Shown in pieces: positions 7,686 through 16,181 of a DNA stretch of 64,000 nucleotides (positions are counted from its first letter, which is position 1; each line of letters begins with the position of its first letter). Position numbers and translations under genes: made by a program. A model generated the notes under the pieces. It saw only the letters and a list, made by a program, of their open reading frames with translations. It did not search any database and was not told where the DNA came from. This DNA comes from Pseudomonas purpurea (GTDB lineage: Bacteria > Pseudomonadota > Gammaproteobacteria > Pseudomonadales > Pseudomonadaceae): the NCBI RefSeq assembly GCF_039908635.1, contig NZ_CP150918.1:5844001-5908000 (forward strand). Reading direction: 5' to 3'.

Positions 7686-8893
7686 ACCTGCACTTTTTGC
7701 TGCGCCTGTTGCCACGCCATGTAGCTGTTCATCGGCGGATTTTTCTGGAAATAGCGCTGCAACCCTTCGAACAAACCATCTGCCACAGCCTGCTGATGGC
7801 GCGCAGTGACCAGCCGTTGACGGTCGCGGGCATTGGACATGAAGCCGGTTTCCACCAGGATCGACGGTACGTCCGGTGATTTAAGTACCGCAAACCCAGC
7901 CTGCTCCACACGCTTCTGATGCAGCGTGGTAATCCCTTCCAGGCAACCCAGCACCGTGTTACCGAGCTGCAAACTGGCGGCGATGGTCGCGTTCATCGAC
8001 ATGTCGAGAATCACCCCGGCGAGCATCGGGTCCTTATCTTTTAGATTGAGCAGGCTGGTCGCGCCCAGCAGATCGGCGCCATTCTCGCGCTGCGCCATGA
8101 AACGCGCCGTGGCCGACGTCGCGCCGCCCTCCGACAAGGCGTACACCGAAGCACCTGAAGCGGTCAGCCGTGGCGCCGCATCCGCATGCACCGAAATGAA
8201 CATGTCAGCCTTGTGCATGCGGGCAATTTCAACGCGCTTACGCAAGGGCACAAAGAAGTCGTCGTTGCGTACCAACTTCACGTCGAAGCCCTTTTCACGC
8301 TTCAACCGCTTGGCCAGCAACTGCGCGATGGACAGCACCACATCCTTCTCACGCTCACCTTTCGCGCCCACCGCGCCAGGGTCTTTGCCACCGTGACCGG
8401 GGTCGACCACCACAATGATGTCGCGCTTGAGATGCTTGGTATCGGCCGGTGTTTCACGTGGAACCTTTGTATCCGGCGCGACAGAGAATTGGGGCGCAGC
8501 GCTGATGAGGTCGAGCACCAGGCGATCGCCCTGTCCGTCCTGCGCAGGCAAAAGGAAGCTGTTGGTCCGCACCGGGACACCGAGATCAAGGACGATGCGG
8601 GTATCGCCCTGACCGAAATGCCCGAAACGAATCGAACGAATCACGGTGTCGGCGAGTACCAAATGGCTGAAGTCGCCGCTCAATTGGGCGCCGTTTACAT
8701 CGACAATCAACCGCTCGGGAGCAGTCAGCGAGAACGTTTTGTACTGCACCGGACCACTGAGAGCGAACACCAGACGTAACGTTTCATTTGATCGCCAGAG
8801 CCGGGCATTGCGGATTTTCGTGGCCGACACCGTAAACGGCAGCGCCAGCGTTGCGCTGGCCAAAATCAGATTCAGCAATTGACGTCTGTGCAT
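7682..8893 (-). CDS. amiA: N-acetylmuramoyl-L-alanine amidase, AmiA/AmiC type (zinc-regulated copy)
   Basis: This 403-residue periplasmic amidase cleaves the MurNAc-L-Ala bond of peptidoglycan during septum splitting. It has an N-terminal export signal (MHRRQLLNLILASATLALPF), an AMIN domain for septal targeting at about residues 30-130, a linker, and an Amidase_3 catalytic domain. The zinc ligands are visible: 'VVDPGHGGKDPGA' (His), 'KGEREKD' (Glu) and 'FISVHADA' (His), with catalytic Glu in 'ILVETGFMSN'. It is divergent from folE2 with a Zur box between them. It is probably a back-up amidase produced under zinc limitation, as proposed for PA5538. The enzyme still needs zinc. Confidence 0.9.
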   Translation of the reverse strand: MHRRQLLNLILASATLALPFTVSATKIRNARLWRSNETLRLVFALSGPVQYKTFSLTAPERLIVDVNGAQLSGDFSHLVLADTVIRSIRFGHFGQGDTRIVLDLGVPVRTNSFLLPAQDGQGDRLVLDLISAAPQFSVAPDTKVPRETPADTKHLKRDIIVVVDPGHGGKDPGAVGAKGEREKDVVLSIAQLLAKRLKREKGFDVKLVRNDDFFVPLRKRVEIARMHKADMFISVHADAAPRLTASGASVYALSEGGATSATARFMAQRENGADLLGATSLLNLKDKDPMLAGVILDMSMNATIAASLQLGNTVLGCLEGITTLHQKRVEQAGFAVLKSPDVPSILVETGFMSNARDRQRLVTARHQQAVADGLFEGLQRYFQKNPPMNSYMAWQQAQQKVQV

Positions 8894-8933
8894 GATGAAG
8901 ACCCGTTCACGAAAAATGCATCGTCGATTTAGT

Positions 8934-8948
8934 TGTTATACTATAACA
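8934..8948. promoter_or_regulatory. Zur operator between amiA and folE2
   Basis: TGTTATACTATAACA is a perfect 7-1-7 palindrome with only the centre base differing from the 7215 site. It is 41 bases from the amiA start and 32 bases from the chosen folE2 start, so it can repress both. The folE2 side leads into a four-gene plus-strand operon. Confidence 0.88.
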
Positions 8949-8979
8949 TTCAAAATCAACTCCAACGATGGACCTCCTC

Positions 8980-9876
8980 ATGAATGCGTTGACTCTGCCG
9001 GACATCGCCGCGCAGGCCTCACGCCAAGCCCTGCCACTGGAGTGGGTGGGCATGTGCGGGATTGCTCTTCCTGTTGTATTCGAAGGCCAGCGTTTGAGCG
9101 CAAAGGCCGATGCGGGTGTCAGTCTCGATAACGGTGAAGCGCGTGGCATTCACATGTCGCGGTTGTACCTGGCGCTGGAAACGTTGGAGCACGAAAGCCT
9201 CAGCCCCGCTCTTTTACGCAACGTTCTGCAGCGTTTTCTCGACAGCCATGACGGTTTATCCAACGCTGCGTACCTGCGCATTCATGCCGACTTGCTGTTA
9301 AACCGACCCGCTTTGGTCAGCCCATTGGCCGGCTGGAAAACCTATCCGATCAGCATTGAAGCGCGCCTCGAAAACACGGTGTTCCACGTGGAACTCAAAA
9401 TCGAGGTGCCTTACTCGTCCACGTGCCCCTGTTCTGCTGCACTCTCAAGGCAGCTGATTCAGCAGCAGTTCATTGACGACTTTGCTAACCATCCACTGCA
9501 ACACGCCGATGTTCTGGCTTGGCTCGGCTCGTCAAAAGGCATCATCGCGACACCTCACAGCCAACGCAGCACCGCGCACTTGCAGCTGCACTTGGACGAT
9601 TTCCTGGACGAGTTGCCATTGATTGCCGTGATCAATGACGCTGAAGCTGCGCTTGGCACCGCCGTCCAGACCGCCGTAAAGCGCGCCGATGAACAAGCAT
9701 TCGCCTTGGCCAACGGCCAGAACCTGATGTTCTGCGAAGACGCCGCACGCCGCTTGAACCTGGCCCTGAAACGCTCCCCCGGCATCCGCGCATTTCACCT
9801 GCGCGTGGTTCACGCCGAAAGCCTGCACGCCCATGACGCAGTGGCTGAAAGTCGCTGGAACGGTGTGATCCGATGA
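8980..9876 (+). CDS. folE2: GTP cyclohydrolase FolE2 (type IB, zinc-independent)
   Basis: FolE2 makes 7,8-dihydroneopterin triphosphate from GTP, the first step of folate synthesis. It replaces the zinc enzyme FolE when zinc is scarce, using Mn or other metals. The protein has 298 residues. The family metal/active-site Cys pair is in 'TCPCSAALS' (Cys149 and Cys151), and 'GVSLD' and 'GIHMSRLY' are typical N-terminal motifs. I chose the ATG at 8980 (MNALTLPDIA, as in P. aeruginosa) over the ATG at 8968; neither has a clear ribosome site. It is the first gene of folE2-gamma-CA-pyrC2-thrS-like under the Zur box at 8934. Confidence 0.93.
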   Translation: MNALTLPDIAAQASRQALPLEWVGMCGIALPVVFEGQRLSAKADAGVSLDNGEARGIHMSRLYLALETLEHESLSPALLRNVLQRFLDSHDGLSNAAYLRIHADLLLNRPALVSPLAGWKTYPISIEARLENTVFHVELKIEVPYSSTCPCSAALSRQLIQQQFIDDFANHPLQHADVLAWLGSSKGIIATPHSQRSTAHLQLHLDDFLDELPLIAVINDAEAALGTAVQTAVKRADEQAFALANGQNLMFCEDAARRLNLALKRSPGIRAFHLRVVHAESLHAHDAVAESRWNGVIR

Positions 9877-9901
9877 GCCATTGCCTAGACCTGAGCACAC
9901 C

Positions 9902-10462
9902 ATGATCCGTAAGAACCCTTCCGGTGATTTGCCGGTGATTGCCGAGTCCGCCTACGTCGACAAAACCGCGATCATCTGCGGCAAGGTGGTGATCGGCGAA
10001 AACGTTTTCGTCGGTCCCTACGCGGTGATTCGCGCCGACGAAGTGGATGATTCAGGTGCCATGGAGGCAATCACCATTGGTGCCAATTCGAACATCCAGG
10101 ACGGCGTGGTCATCCACTCCAAATCCGGTGCGGCGGTGACCATCGGCGAATTCACGTCCATCGCCCACCGCTCGATCGTCCATGGCCCGTGCACCGTCGG
10201 GAACCGGGTGTTCATCGGGTTCAACAGCGTGCTGTTCAACTGCGCGGTCGGCGACGGTTGCGTGGTGCGGCACAACTCGGTGGTCGATGGCCGGGATTTG
10301 CCGAACGACTTCTACGTGCCCTCCACCACCCGCATCGGACCGGCAACCGACCTGTCGCAGTTCCCGCCCGTGAGCATCAGCGCCTCGGAATTTTCCGAAG
10401 ACGTGGCCCGCACCAATGTCGACCTGGTGCGCGGTTACAAAGCCCTGCAGAACGAGTTTTGA
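9902..10462 (+). CDS. gamma-class carbonic anhydrase-like protein
   Basis: This 186-residue left-handed beta-helix protein of the gamma-CA/YrdA/PaaY family has hexapeptide repeats such as 'VVIGENVFVGPYAVIRAD' and 'ITIGANSNIQDGVVIHSKSG'. The three metal histidines of the family are plausible in 'VVIHSK', 'IAHRS' and 'IVHGP'. Gamma enzymes can use iron or cobalt as well as zinc, so it may replace a zinc beta-class enzyme; this is inference. The start ATG at 9902 (MIRKNPSG) is preferred over a GTG at 9881. The stop lies two bases before the pyrC2 start. Its position between folE2 and pyrC2 matches PA5540. Confidence 0.85.
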   Translation: MIRKNPSGDLPVIAESAYVDKTAIICGKVVIGENVFVGPYAVIRADEVDDSGAMEAITIGANSNIQDGVVIHSKSGAAVTIGEFTSIAHRSIVHGPCTVGNRVFIGFNSVLFNCAVGDGCVVRHNSVVDGRDLPNDFYVPSTTRIGPATDLSQFPPVSISASEFSEDVARTNVDLVRGYKALQNEF

Positions 10463-10464
10463 GC

Positions 10465-11802
10465 ATGGGCAGCGTACTGATCCGCAACGCCAGGTTGGTG
10501 AACGAAAGTCGTGAGTTCGACGGTGATCTGCTGGTGGACCACGGCCGCATCGTGAAAATCGCCAGCAGCATTCAGGACGAAAACGCCCAGATGGAAATCG
10601 ATGCCCAAGGCCAATGGCTGCTGCCGGGCATGATTGATGACCAGGTGCATTTTCGCGATCCCGGCGCGCCGGACAAAGGCAGTTTCTACACCGAGTCCCG
10701 CGCTGCCGTGGCGGGCGGCATCACCAGTTTCATGGACATGCCCAACACCCGTCCGGCGACGTTAACCCTCGCCGCACTGGCCGATAAGAAACGTCGGGCG
10801 GCCCTCCACTCGGTGGCCAATTACGGTTTTCACTTTGGCGTCAGTCACGACAACCTCGACACCATTGCCGCGCTCAATCCGTGCGAGGTGGCCGGGGTCA
10901 AAGTGTTCATGGGCGCCTCCACCGGCAACATGCTGGTGGACGATCCACGCGTGCTTGAAAAACTGTTCGCCCACGTACCTACCATTCTGTTGGCGCATTG
11001 CGAACACACGCCCAGCATCCTGGCCAATGAACGACAGTTTGCCGAACGGTTCGGCGAAGACATCCCCGCCGCCGCCCATCCGCTCATTCGCAATGCCGAG
11101 GCGTGCTTCGCGTCATCGTCGATGGCCGTGGGCCTGGCCAAACGCTTCGGTACGCGCCTGCACGTTTTACACCTGACCAGCGCCCGGGAACTGGCACTGT
11201 TCGAAGACAAACCATTGGCCCACAAATCCATTACTGCCGAGGTCTGCCTGCATCATCTGCTATTCGATGATCGCGACTACCCACACTTGGGCAATCTGAT
11301 CAAATGCAACCCGGCGATCAAGACCCAGGCCGACCGCGATGCTTTGCGCCAAGCGCTGTCAGGCCATCGGATCGACGTGATCGGCAGTGATCACGCCCCT
11401 CACACCTGGGCTGAAAAACAACGGCCTTACCAACACGCGCCATCTGGTTTACCGTTGGTACAACACGCGCTTCCTGCACTTTTCGAACTGGTGGCCGACA
11501 ACCTCCTGCCACTCACAACCCTGGTGGCGAAAACCAGCCACCGAGTGGCCGATCTGTTTGCCATTCCTGATCGCGGATACTTGCGTGAAGGCTATTGGGC
11601 CGACCTGGTGCTGATCAAACCCGAACCCGATGGCCAACCGGTTTCACAACAACCGATTCTTGCCCGGTGTGGCTGGACCCCCTTTGCCGGACGGCGTTTT
11701 CGCCACAGCGTGAGCACCACGCTGGTATCGGGGCAAATTGCCTGGCACGCCGAACGTCTATATGACGACTGTCAGGGTTTGCCTTTGCGGTTCATGCGTT
11801 AA
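10465..11802 (+). CDS. pyrC2: dihydroorotase PyrC2 (zinc-regulon paralogue)
   Basis: This 445-residue amidohydrolase of the dihydroorotase family interconverts carbamoyl-aspartate and dihydroorotate in pyrimidine synthesis. Seen are 'DDQVHFRDPG' (residues 58-67), 'KVFMGAST' with the probable carboxylated Lys, 'LLAHCEH', 'LHVLHLTSA', and catalytic 'VIGSDHAPHT'. In the first metal motif the usual DxHxH reads D-D-Q-V-H, so one metal His is Gln (codon CAG at about 10642-10644). This may lower zinc demand, but that is inference. The gene is third in the Zur-controlled operon. The catalytic Asp of SDHAP is intact, so activity is expected. Confidence 0.88.
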   Translation: MGSVLIRNARLVNESREFDGDLLVDHGRIVKIASSIQDENAQMEIDAQGQWLLPGMIDDQVHFRDPGAPDKGSFYTESRAAVAGGITSFMDMPNTRPATLTLAALADKKRRAALHSVANYGFHFGVSHDNLDTIAALNPCEVAGVKVFMGASTGNMLVDDPRVLEKLFAHVPTILLAHCEHTPSILANERQFAERFGEDIPAAAHPLIRNAEACFASSSMAVGLAKRFGTRLHVLHLTSARELALFEDKPLAHKSITAEVCLHHLLFDDRDYPHLGNLIKCNPAIKTQADRDALRQALSGHRIDVIGSDHAPHTWAEKQRPYQHAPSGLPLVQHALPALFELVADNLLPLTTLVAKTSHRVADLFAIPDRGYLREGYWADLVLIKPEPDGQPVSQQPILARCGWTPFAGRRFRHSVSTTLVSGQIAWHAERLYDDCQGLPLRFMR

Positions 11803-11838
11803 ATCAGTCTTTTTTTGTCGTAGCCAGGAACGCTCACC

Positions 11839-12813
11839 ATGATTCACATCACCCTCCCCGACGGCTCGCTGCGCGAGTACGACCAGCCACTGTCCATCCA
11901 CGAAATGGCCGCCAGTATCAGCCCCGGCCTGGCCAGGGCAGCCGTCGCGGGGCGGGTGAACGGCGTGCAGGTGGACTGTGATTTCATGCTGGAACAGGAC
12001 GCACGTGTCAGCATCATCACCCCGCGTGAGCCTGAAGGTCTGGAGATCGTGCGCAGGTCCTGCGCACTGCTGCTGGCCATGGCGGTCAAGCAGGTGTATC
12101 CGCGTGCGCAGCTGCTGGCCGGCTCGGCCCTTGGCGATGGTTTTTTCTATGAATTCGCCTATGACCGCGCCTTCACTGCCACCGACCTTTTGCTGATCGA
12201 AGCGCGCATGCATCAGCTCGCGGCGACCAATCACACGATCCGCCGTCGCGAACTGCCGTGGAAAAAGGTCCTGGCGTTCTTCATCGCACTGGGCGAGCAC
12301 TACAAGGCAGAACTGATTCGCGCCCTGCCGGAAGACGACTGTCTGTGGTTGTACTCGCTGGGAAACTTCGAAGACTTGTGTCACGGCCCGCACATTCCCT
12401 CGACGGCCATCCTGCAAGCGTTCCGACTGGCCCACATCACCCGTAATGGCGCACCGCTGCAACGGATCTACGGCGGGTGCTGGGAAAGCCAACAGGAACT
12501 CGACGCCTGGCTCGCGCCGCAACAGGCCGTTGTCGTCAACCTTGATGAGCGTCAGGCGGACTATGCACAGTCGGTGGTCGACGAACTGCGCCGCGCCGGA
12601 GTGCGCGTCAATGGCGACCTGCGCAAAGAAAAAATCAGCCACAAGATTCGCCACCACCGCGAGCACGGCGTGCCGTGTCTACTGGTGATCGGCGATAAGG
12701 AAATGTCGGGCGGGTTTGTCAGTGCACGGACGTGCACGGGTGAGGATCTGGGGGAAATGAAAGTCGGACAAATCGCCGAGTGGCTGAACGCTCAGGTTCA
12801 CCTCAACGCTTAA
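11839..12813 (+). CDS. shortened threonyl-tRNA synthetase paralogue lacking the catalytic domain
   Basis: The frame is intact and gives 324 residues. It aligns with ThrRS at both ends only: a TGS domain (1-61), an editing-like domain (about 62-226) and the anticodon-binding domain (229-324, with 'ADYAQSV', 'DLRKEKISHKI', 'LLVIGDKE'). The roughly 290-residue class II catalytic domain, which holds the structural/catalytic zinc site of ThrRS, is absent. In the editing domain the two histidines of the AHLLGH motif are Leu77 and Met81 ('SCALLLAMA'). Cys181 and His185 ('DLCHGPH') remain. It therefore cannot charge tRNA and probably cannot deacylate Ser-tRNA in the usual way. It could still bind tRNA-Thr or a ThrRS mRNA operator (inference). 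It is the last gene of the folE2 operon, 36 bases after pyrC2, so it should be Zur-regulated. Confidence 0.85.
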   Translation: MIHITLPDGSLREYDQPLSIHEMAASISPGLARAAVAGRVNGVQVDCDFMLEQDARVSIITPREPEGLEIVRRSCALLLAMAVKQVYPRAQLLAGSALGDGFFYEFAYDRAFTATDLLLIEARMHQLAATNHTIRRRELPWKKVLAFFIALGEHYKAELIRALPEDDCLWLYSLGNFEDLCHGPHIPSTAILQAFRLAHITRNGAPLQRIYGGCWESQQELDAWLAPQQAVVVNLDERQADYAQSVVDELRRAGVRVNGDLRKEKISHKIRHHREHGVPCLLVIGDKEMSGGFVSARTCTGEDLGEMKVGQIAEWLNAQVHLNA

Positions 12814-12853
12814 GGCACACGCCTTGCCCCCGGCAAAGCGTGACCTCCCTGCA

Positions 12854-13375
12854 TCAGGCCCGGGGTTTGACCGTCCCGCATTCCTGACCCAGCCACACGG
12901 CACGGGTGTCCATGCTGCCCTTCTGCTGGATGCCCGTGGCGTTGAACGTGCCATTGACCGTGGTGTTGAACTCCCGGTCACTGAGGAATGTGGCGACGCC
13001 CGCGCCCTGGGCTTTAGGGCAACTGAAGCGGAACTTCCACTGGTTGCCGGTGCGGTCAGTGATCTGCTGTTTGCAGCCGGACTGCGGATCTTGCAGCGGA
13101 ATGGTGTCGGTTTGAACCTGGGCCTGGGTCAGGCAGACCCGAATCCCCTTGCCGCCCATGGTAATGCCCTGTTTCTCCAGTGCGGCCTTTTGTGCCGGGG
13201 TCATCTGGCTGCCCAGTTGGTTCAGAATCAATTGCAGGTCCGGCAGGTTCTGGTCATCGACTTTCATATTGCTCGAGGTCAATTCCCACAAACCCGGTTG
13301 CAACATCTGAGCCTGAGCGGCCAAAGGAAACGACAAGCCAACAGCCATGGCCAGGCCCAGCAGACGAATATTCAT
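12854..13375 (-). CDS. DUF3617 family secreted protein
   Basis: This 173-residue protein has a signal peptide (MNIRLLGLAMAVGLSFPLAAQA). The mature part begins 'QMLQPGLWELTSSNMK', the hallmark opening of DUF3617, and has 'IRVCLTQAQ', 'SGCKQQI' and 'RFSCPKA', giving paired cysteines, then a lipocalin-like strand pattern. It is probably periplasmic. Function is unknown for the family. The start at 13375 has a GGAG site. It converges on the thrS-like gene across a 40-base gap that holds only a weak hairpin, and is divergent from cardiolipin synthase. Confidence 0.85.
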   Translation of the reverse strand: MNIRLLGLAMAVGLSFPLAAQAQMLQPGLWELTSSNMKVDDQNLPDLQLILNQLGSQMTPAQKAALEKQGITMGGKGIRVCLTQAQVQTDTIPLQDPQSGCKQQITDRTGNQWKFRFSCPKAQGAGVATFLSDREFNTTVNGTFNATGIQQKGSMDTRAVWLGQECGTVKPRA

Positions 13376-13506
13376 GAAGTAACTCCGGATCGATAGTGGC
13401 CGTTAGACGTCGCCAATCTACTTCGGTTGCATGGCGAATTAAATAGCGACATTCGCCATGGAACATGGTCTGTTAGGCATTAATTCTTCAGGAGCAAGGC
13501 TGCCCC

Positions 13507-14946
13507 ATGGATTATTTTGGCCCACACGTTTTCGGTTACCTGATCGCGCTCATCCACTCACTGGGCACGATCGCCGCCATTCACGCTGTGTTGACCGTCA
13601 GAACCGCCCAAGGCTCGATTGCCTGGGCCTTGTCGCTGGTATTCATACCTTATCTGACACTGATTCCCTACCTGGTCTTCGGACGCAGCACCTTCGACGC
13701 CTACATCAAGGCACGTCGCCAGGCCAATGAAGAAATGCGCAAGGCCATTGCCGACCTTAACTGGCGCCCGTGGGTTGAAGAAGCCCTGACGGCCCGGGCC
13801 TCACGAGCCTATGGCGCACTGCGGGCCATGCCGAAACTGGGGCTCATGCCGTGCCTGGCGAACAACGAAGTGCGCTTGCTGATCAATGGCCAGGCCACGT
13901 TCGAATCGATTTTCGACGCCATCCGCAGTGCCCGCGAAGCGGTGTTGGTTCAGTTTTTTATCATCCACGACGACCAACTCGGCCGCCGCCTGCAAACGTT
14001 GCTGATGGAAAAAGCCGCCGAAGGCGTGGCGGTTTACCTGCTCTATGACCGGATCGGCAGTCACACCCTGCCCCATAGTTACGTTCAGCCATTGCTCGAT
14101 ACCGGCGTTCAGGTCAAAGCCTTCGCCACCCGCAGCGGCTGGCTCAATCGGTTTCAGGTCAATTTCCGTAACCACCGCAAAATCGTGGTGGTGGATGGCG
14201 TGATCGGGTTTGTCGGTGGGCACAACGTCGGTGATGAATACATGGGCGCCAAGCAACCGCTGTCACCGTGGCGCGACACCCATGTGCATATTCGCGGCCC
14301 GGTGGTGGCCTGCCTGCAAGAGTCGTTCGCCGAAGACTGGTTCTGGGCCGCACGGGAACTGCCGCCGTTGATCCTCCCGGACACCTTCCCGGAAGACGGC
14401 GTGCTCTGCCAATTGCTCGCCAGCGGCCCGGCCGACCCTTACGAAACCTGCTCGCTGTTTTTTGTCGAAGCCATTCATGCGGCAGAGGAACGGGTGTGGA
14501 TTACCAGCCCTTACTTCATTCCCGACGAAGCGGTTTTCGCCGCGTTGCGCCTGGCCGTGTTGCGCGGCGTCGACGTGCGCATCCTGCTGCCCTCGCGCCC
14601 CGATCACCGGATCGTGTATGCCGCGTCTAGCCTCTACGCCTTCGAAGCCGTGCGCGCGGGCGTGCGCGTATTCCGTTACCAACCAGGTTTCCTGCATCAG
14701 AAAGTGGTGCTGATCGACAGCGAAATTACCGCCATTGGCAGTGCGAACCTGGACAACCGCTCATTCCGCCTGAACTTCGAAGTGATGTTGCTGACCGTCG
14801 ACAGCGACTTCGCTGCCGAGGTCGAGCACATGCTTAACGATGACTTCGCCCTGGCCCGCGAGATCGCCAAGGAGGAAAGCCAGCAGACCCACCGCCTGCA
14901 ACAACTTGGCATGCGGGTCGCCCGGCTGATCTCGCCGATCCTCTAA
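13507..14946 (+). CDS. cls: cardiolipin synthase ClsA
   Basis: This 479-residue inner-membrane phospholipase-D-family enzyme condenses two phosphatidylglycerols into cardiolipin. Two N-terminal membrane helices (about 8-30 and 37-57) are followed by two PLD domains. Each has a recognisable HKD motif: '[12 protein letters not shown]' near residue 222 and '[11 protein letters not shown]' near residue 400, then '[10 protein letters not shown]'. Length fits ClsA. The ATG at 13507 follows AGGAGCAAGGCTGCCCC, with the AGGAG site somewhat distant. Its stop overlaps the stop of the cyclopropane synthase by four bases, so two lipid-modifying enzymes converge with no room for a terminator. Confidence 0.93.
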   Translation: MDYFGPHVFGYLIALIHSLGTIAAIHAVLTVRTAQGSIAWALSLVFIPYLTLIPYLVFGRSTFDAYIKARRQANEEMRKAIADLNWRPWVEEALTARASRAYGALRAMPKLGLMPCLANNEVRLLINGQATFESIFDAIRSAREAVLVQFFIIHDDQLGRRLQTLLMEKAAEGVAVYLLYDRIGSHTLPHSYVQPLLDTGVQVKAFATRSGWLNRFQVNFRNHRKIVVVDGVIGFVGGHNVGDEYMGAKQPLSPWRDTHVHIRGPVVACLQESFAEDWFWAARELPPLILPDTFPEDGVLCQLLASGPADPYETCSLFFVEAIHAAEERVWITSPYFIPDEAVFAALRLAVLRGVDVRILLPSRPDHRIVYAASSLYAFEAVRAGVRVFRYQPGFLHQKVVLIDSEITAIGSANLDNRSFRLNFEVMLLTVDSDFAAEVEHMLNDDFALAREIAKEESQQTHRLQQLGMRVARLISPIL

Positions 14947-16127
14947 GGGGTATAGATGTCGTCGCGGGTCCACGGCAGTTCATGACTGCCGTCGGGGTGA
15001 GCCTTGACCGCAAGAATCTGGTGCAGGTTAATCCAGCCCCTGGCGAACGCGTATGCGCAACCGGCCAGGTACAGGCGCCAGATCCGCAGCGTTTGCTCCG
15101 GCACCTGTTTGGCCGCTGCTTCAAGGTTGTCCTCCAGGCGTTCACTCCAGTGGTCCAGCGTGCGGGCGTAGTGCAGGCGCAAGCTTTCGACGTCGACAAT
15201 CTCAAGCCCGGCTTCGCTGATTTCGGCGGAAATCATCGCCAGGTGCGGTAACTCGCCATTTGGGAAAACATAACGTTCGATGAATTCGCCTGCCCCGCGC
15301 CCGACGGGCCGACCGTCGGTGTGTTTGGCCGTAATGCCGTGGTTCATCACCAGCCCGCCCTCACGCACCGCGCCAAACAGCGTTTGGCAATACTCGGCCA
15401 GGTTCGCGTGACCGACGTGCTCGAACATGCCGACACTCACGACTTTGTCGAAGCGACCGTCCTGCGGCAGATCACGGTAGTCGAGCAGCTGCAACTCGAC
15501 CTGATCGTCCAGGCCTTCAGCACTTACCCGCTCACGGGCCAACGCCAACTGCTCTTTGCTCAGGGTGATGCCGAATACTTTCGCGCCGAACTCTCGCGCC
15601 GCGTAACGTGCCAATCCACCCCAACCGCACCCGACATCCAGCAAATAGTCCCCCGGTTGCAGCCGCAACTTGCGGCACAAATGGCGGAATTTGGCTTGCT
15701 GGGCTTGCTCCAGGGTTTCACTGCCGGTCTCGAAATAAGCGCAGGAATACGCCATGTCGCTGTCGAGCCACAGTTGATAGAAGGCGTTGGAGAGGTCGTA
15801 ATGGTAAGAAATGGCCGCCGCGTCGGTGTCCTTGTCATGCACCGCCCGCAATGGTTGAGTCTCATCGTCACTCAGCAGCGCCTGGCTCCACTCGTCACAG
15901 ACGCGGATGACGTCACTGATCGAACCTTCCAGTTCGAGTTTGCCTTCGACAAACGCCGCCCCCAGCAGGTCCAGGCTGGGGCGCGTGAACTGGGCAACCA
16001 ATTGCGGGTCCTTGACCACAATCGTGACGCTGGGCGTAGGACCCAAGTCAAATTCATGGCCATCCCAGAGTCGCAGGCGAAGCGGTAGCTGCAGATTCTG
16101 TAAGGCCGGTGGAAGTTGCACAAGCAT
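14943..16127 (-). CDS. cfa: cyclopropane-fatty-acyl-phospholipid synthase
   Basis: This 394-residue SAM-dependent enzyme adds a methylene bridge to cis-unsaturated acyl chains of membrane phospholipids, usually in stationary phase or stress. The SAM motif is '[20 protein letters not shown]', and '[18 protein letters not shown]' and the upstream '[18 protein letters not shown]' are classic for CFA synthases. The start ATG at 16127 has an AAGGGGG site; the open frame runs 15 codons further upstream. It lies 54 bases after the bufC stop on the same strand, so it may receive transcription from the bufferin operon. A perfect 16-base palindrome sits 16 bases upstream of its ATG. Confidence 0.92.
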   Translation of the reverse strand: MLVQLPPALQNLQLPLRLRLWDGHEFDLGPTPSVTIVVKDPQLVAQFTRPSLDLLGAAFVEGKLELEGSISDVIRVCDEWSQALLSDDETQPLRAVHDKDTDAAAISYHYDLSNAFYQLWLDSDMAYSCAYFETGSETLEQAQQAKFRHLCRKLRLQPGDYLLDVGCGWGGLARYAAREFGAKVFGITLSKEQLALARERVSAEGLDDQVELQLLDYRDLPQDGRFDKVVSVGMFEHVGHANLAEYCQTLFGAVREGGLVMNHGITAKHTDGRPVGRGAGEFIERYVFPNGELPHLAMISAEISEAGLEIVDVESLRLHYARTLDHWSERLEDNLEAAAKQVPEQTLRIWRLYLAGCAYAFARGWINLHQILAVKAHPDGSHELPWTRDDIYTP

Positions 16128-16142
16128 GAAAAATCCCCCTTG

Positions 16143-16158
16143 TTTCAGACGTCTGAAA
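16143..16158. promoter_or_regulatory. perfect 16-base palindrome upstream of cfa
   Basis: TTTCAGACGTCTGAAA reads the same on both strands and lies between the bufC stop (16182) and the cfa ATG (16127). It could be an operator for a dimeric repressor, or in RNA a hairpin close to the ribosome site. No T-run follows, so it is not a standard terminator. Confidence 0.5.
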
Positions 16159-16181
16159 TGAGGGTAGACCATCCTGAAAAA

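Noticed and set aside
12814..12853. weak hairpin TTGCC-CCC-GGCAA between thrS-like and DUF3617 genes
   Set aside because: Only five paired bases and no T-run; cannot be called a terminator.
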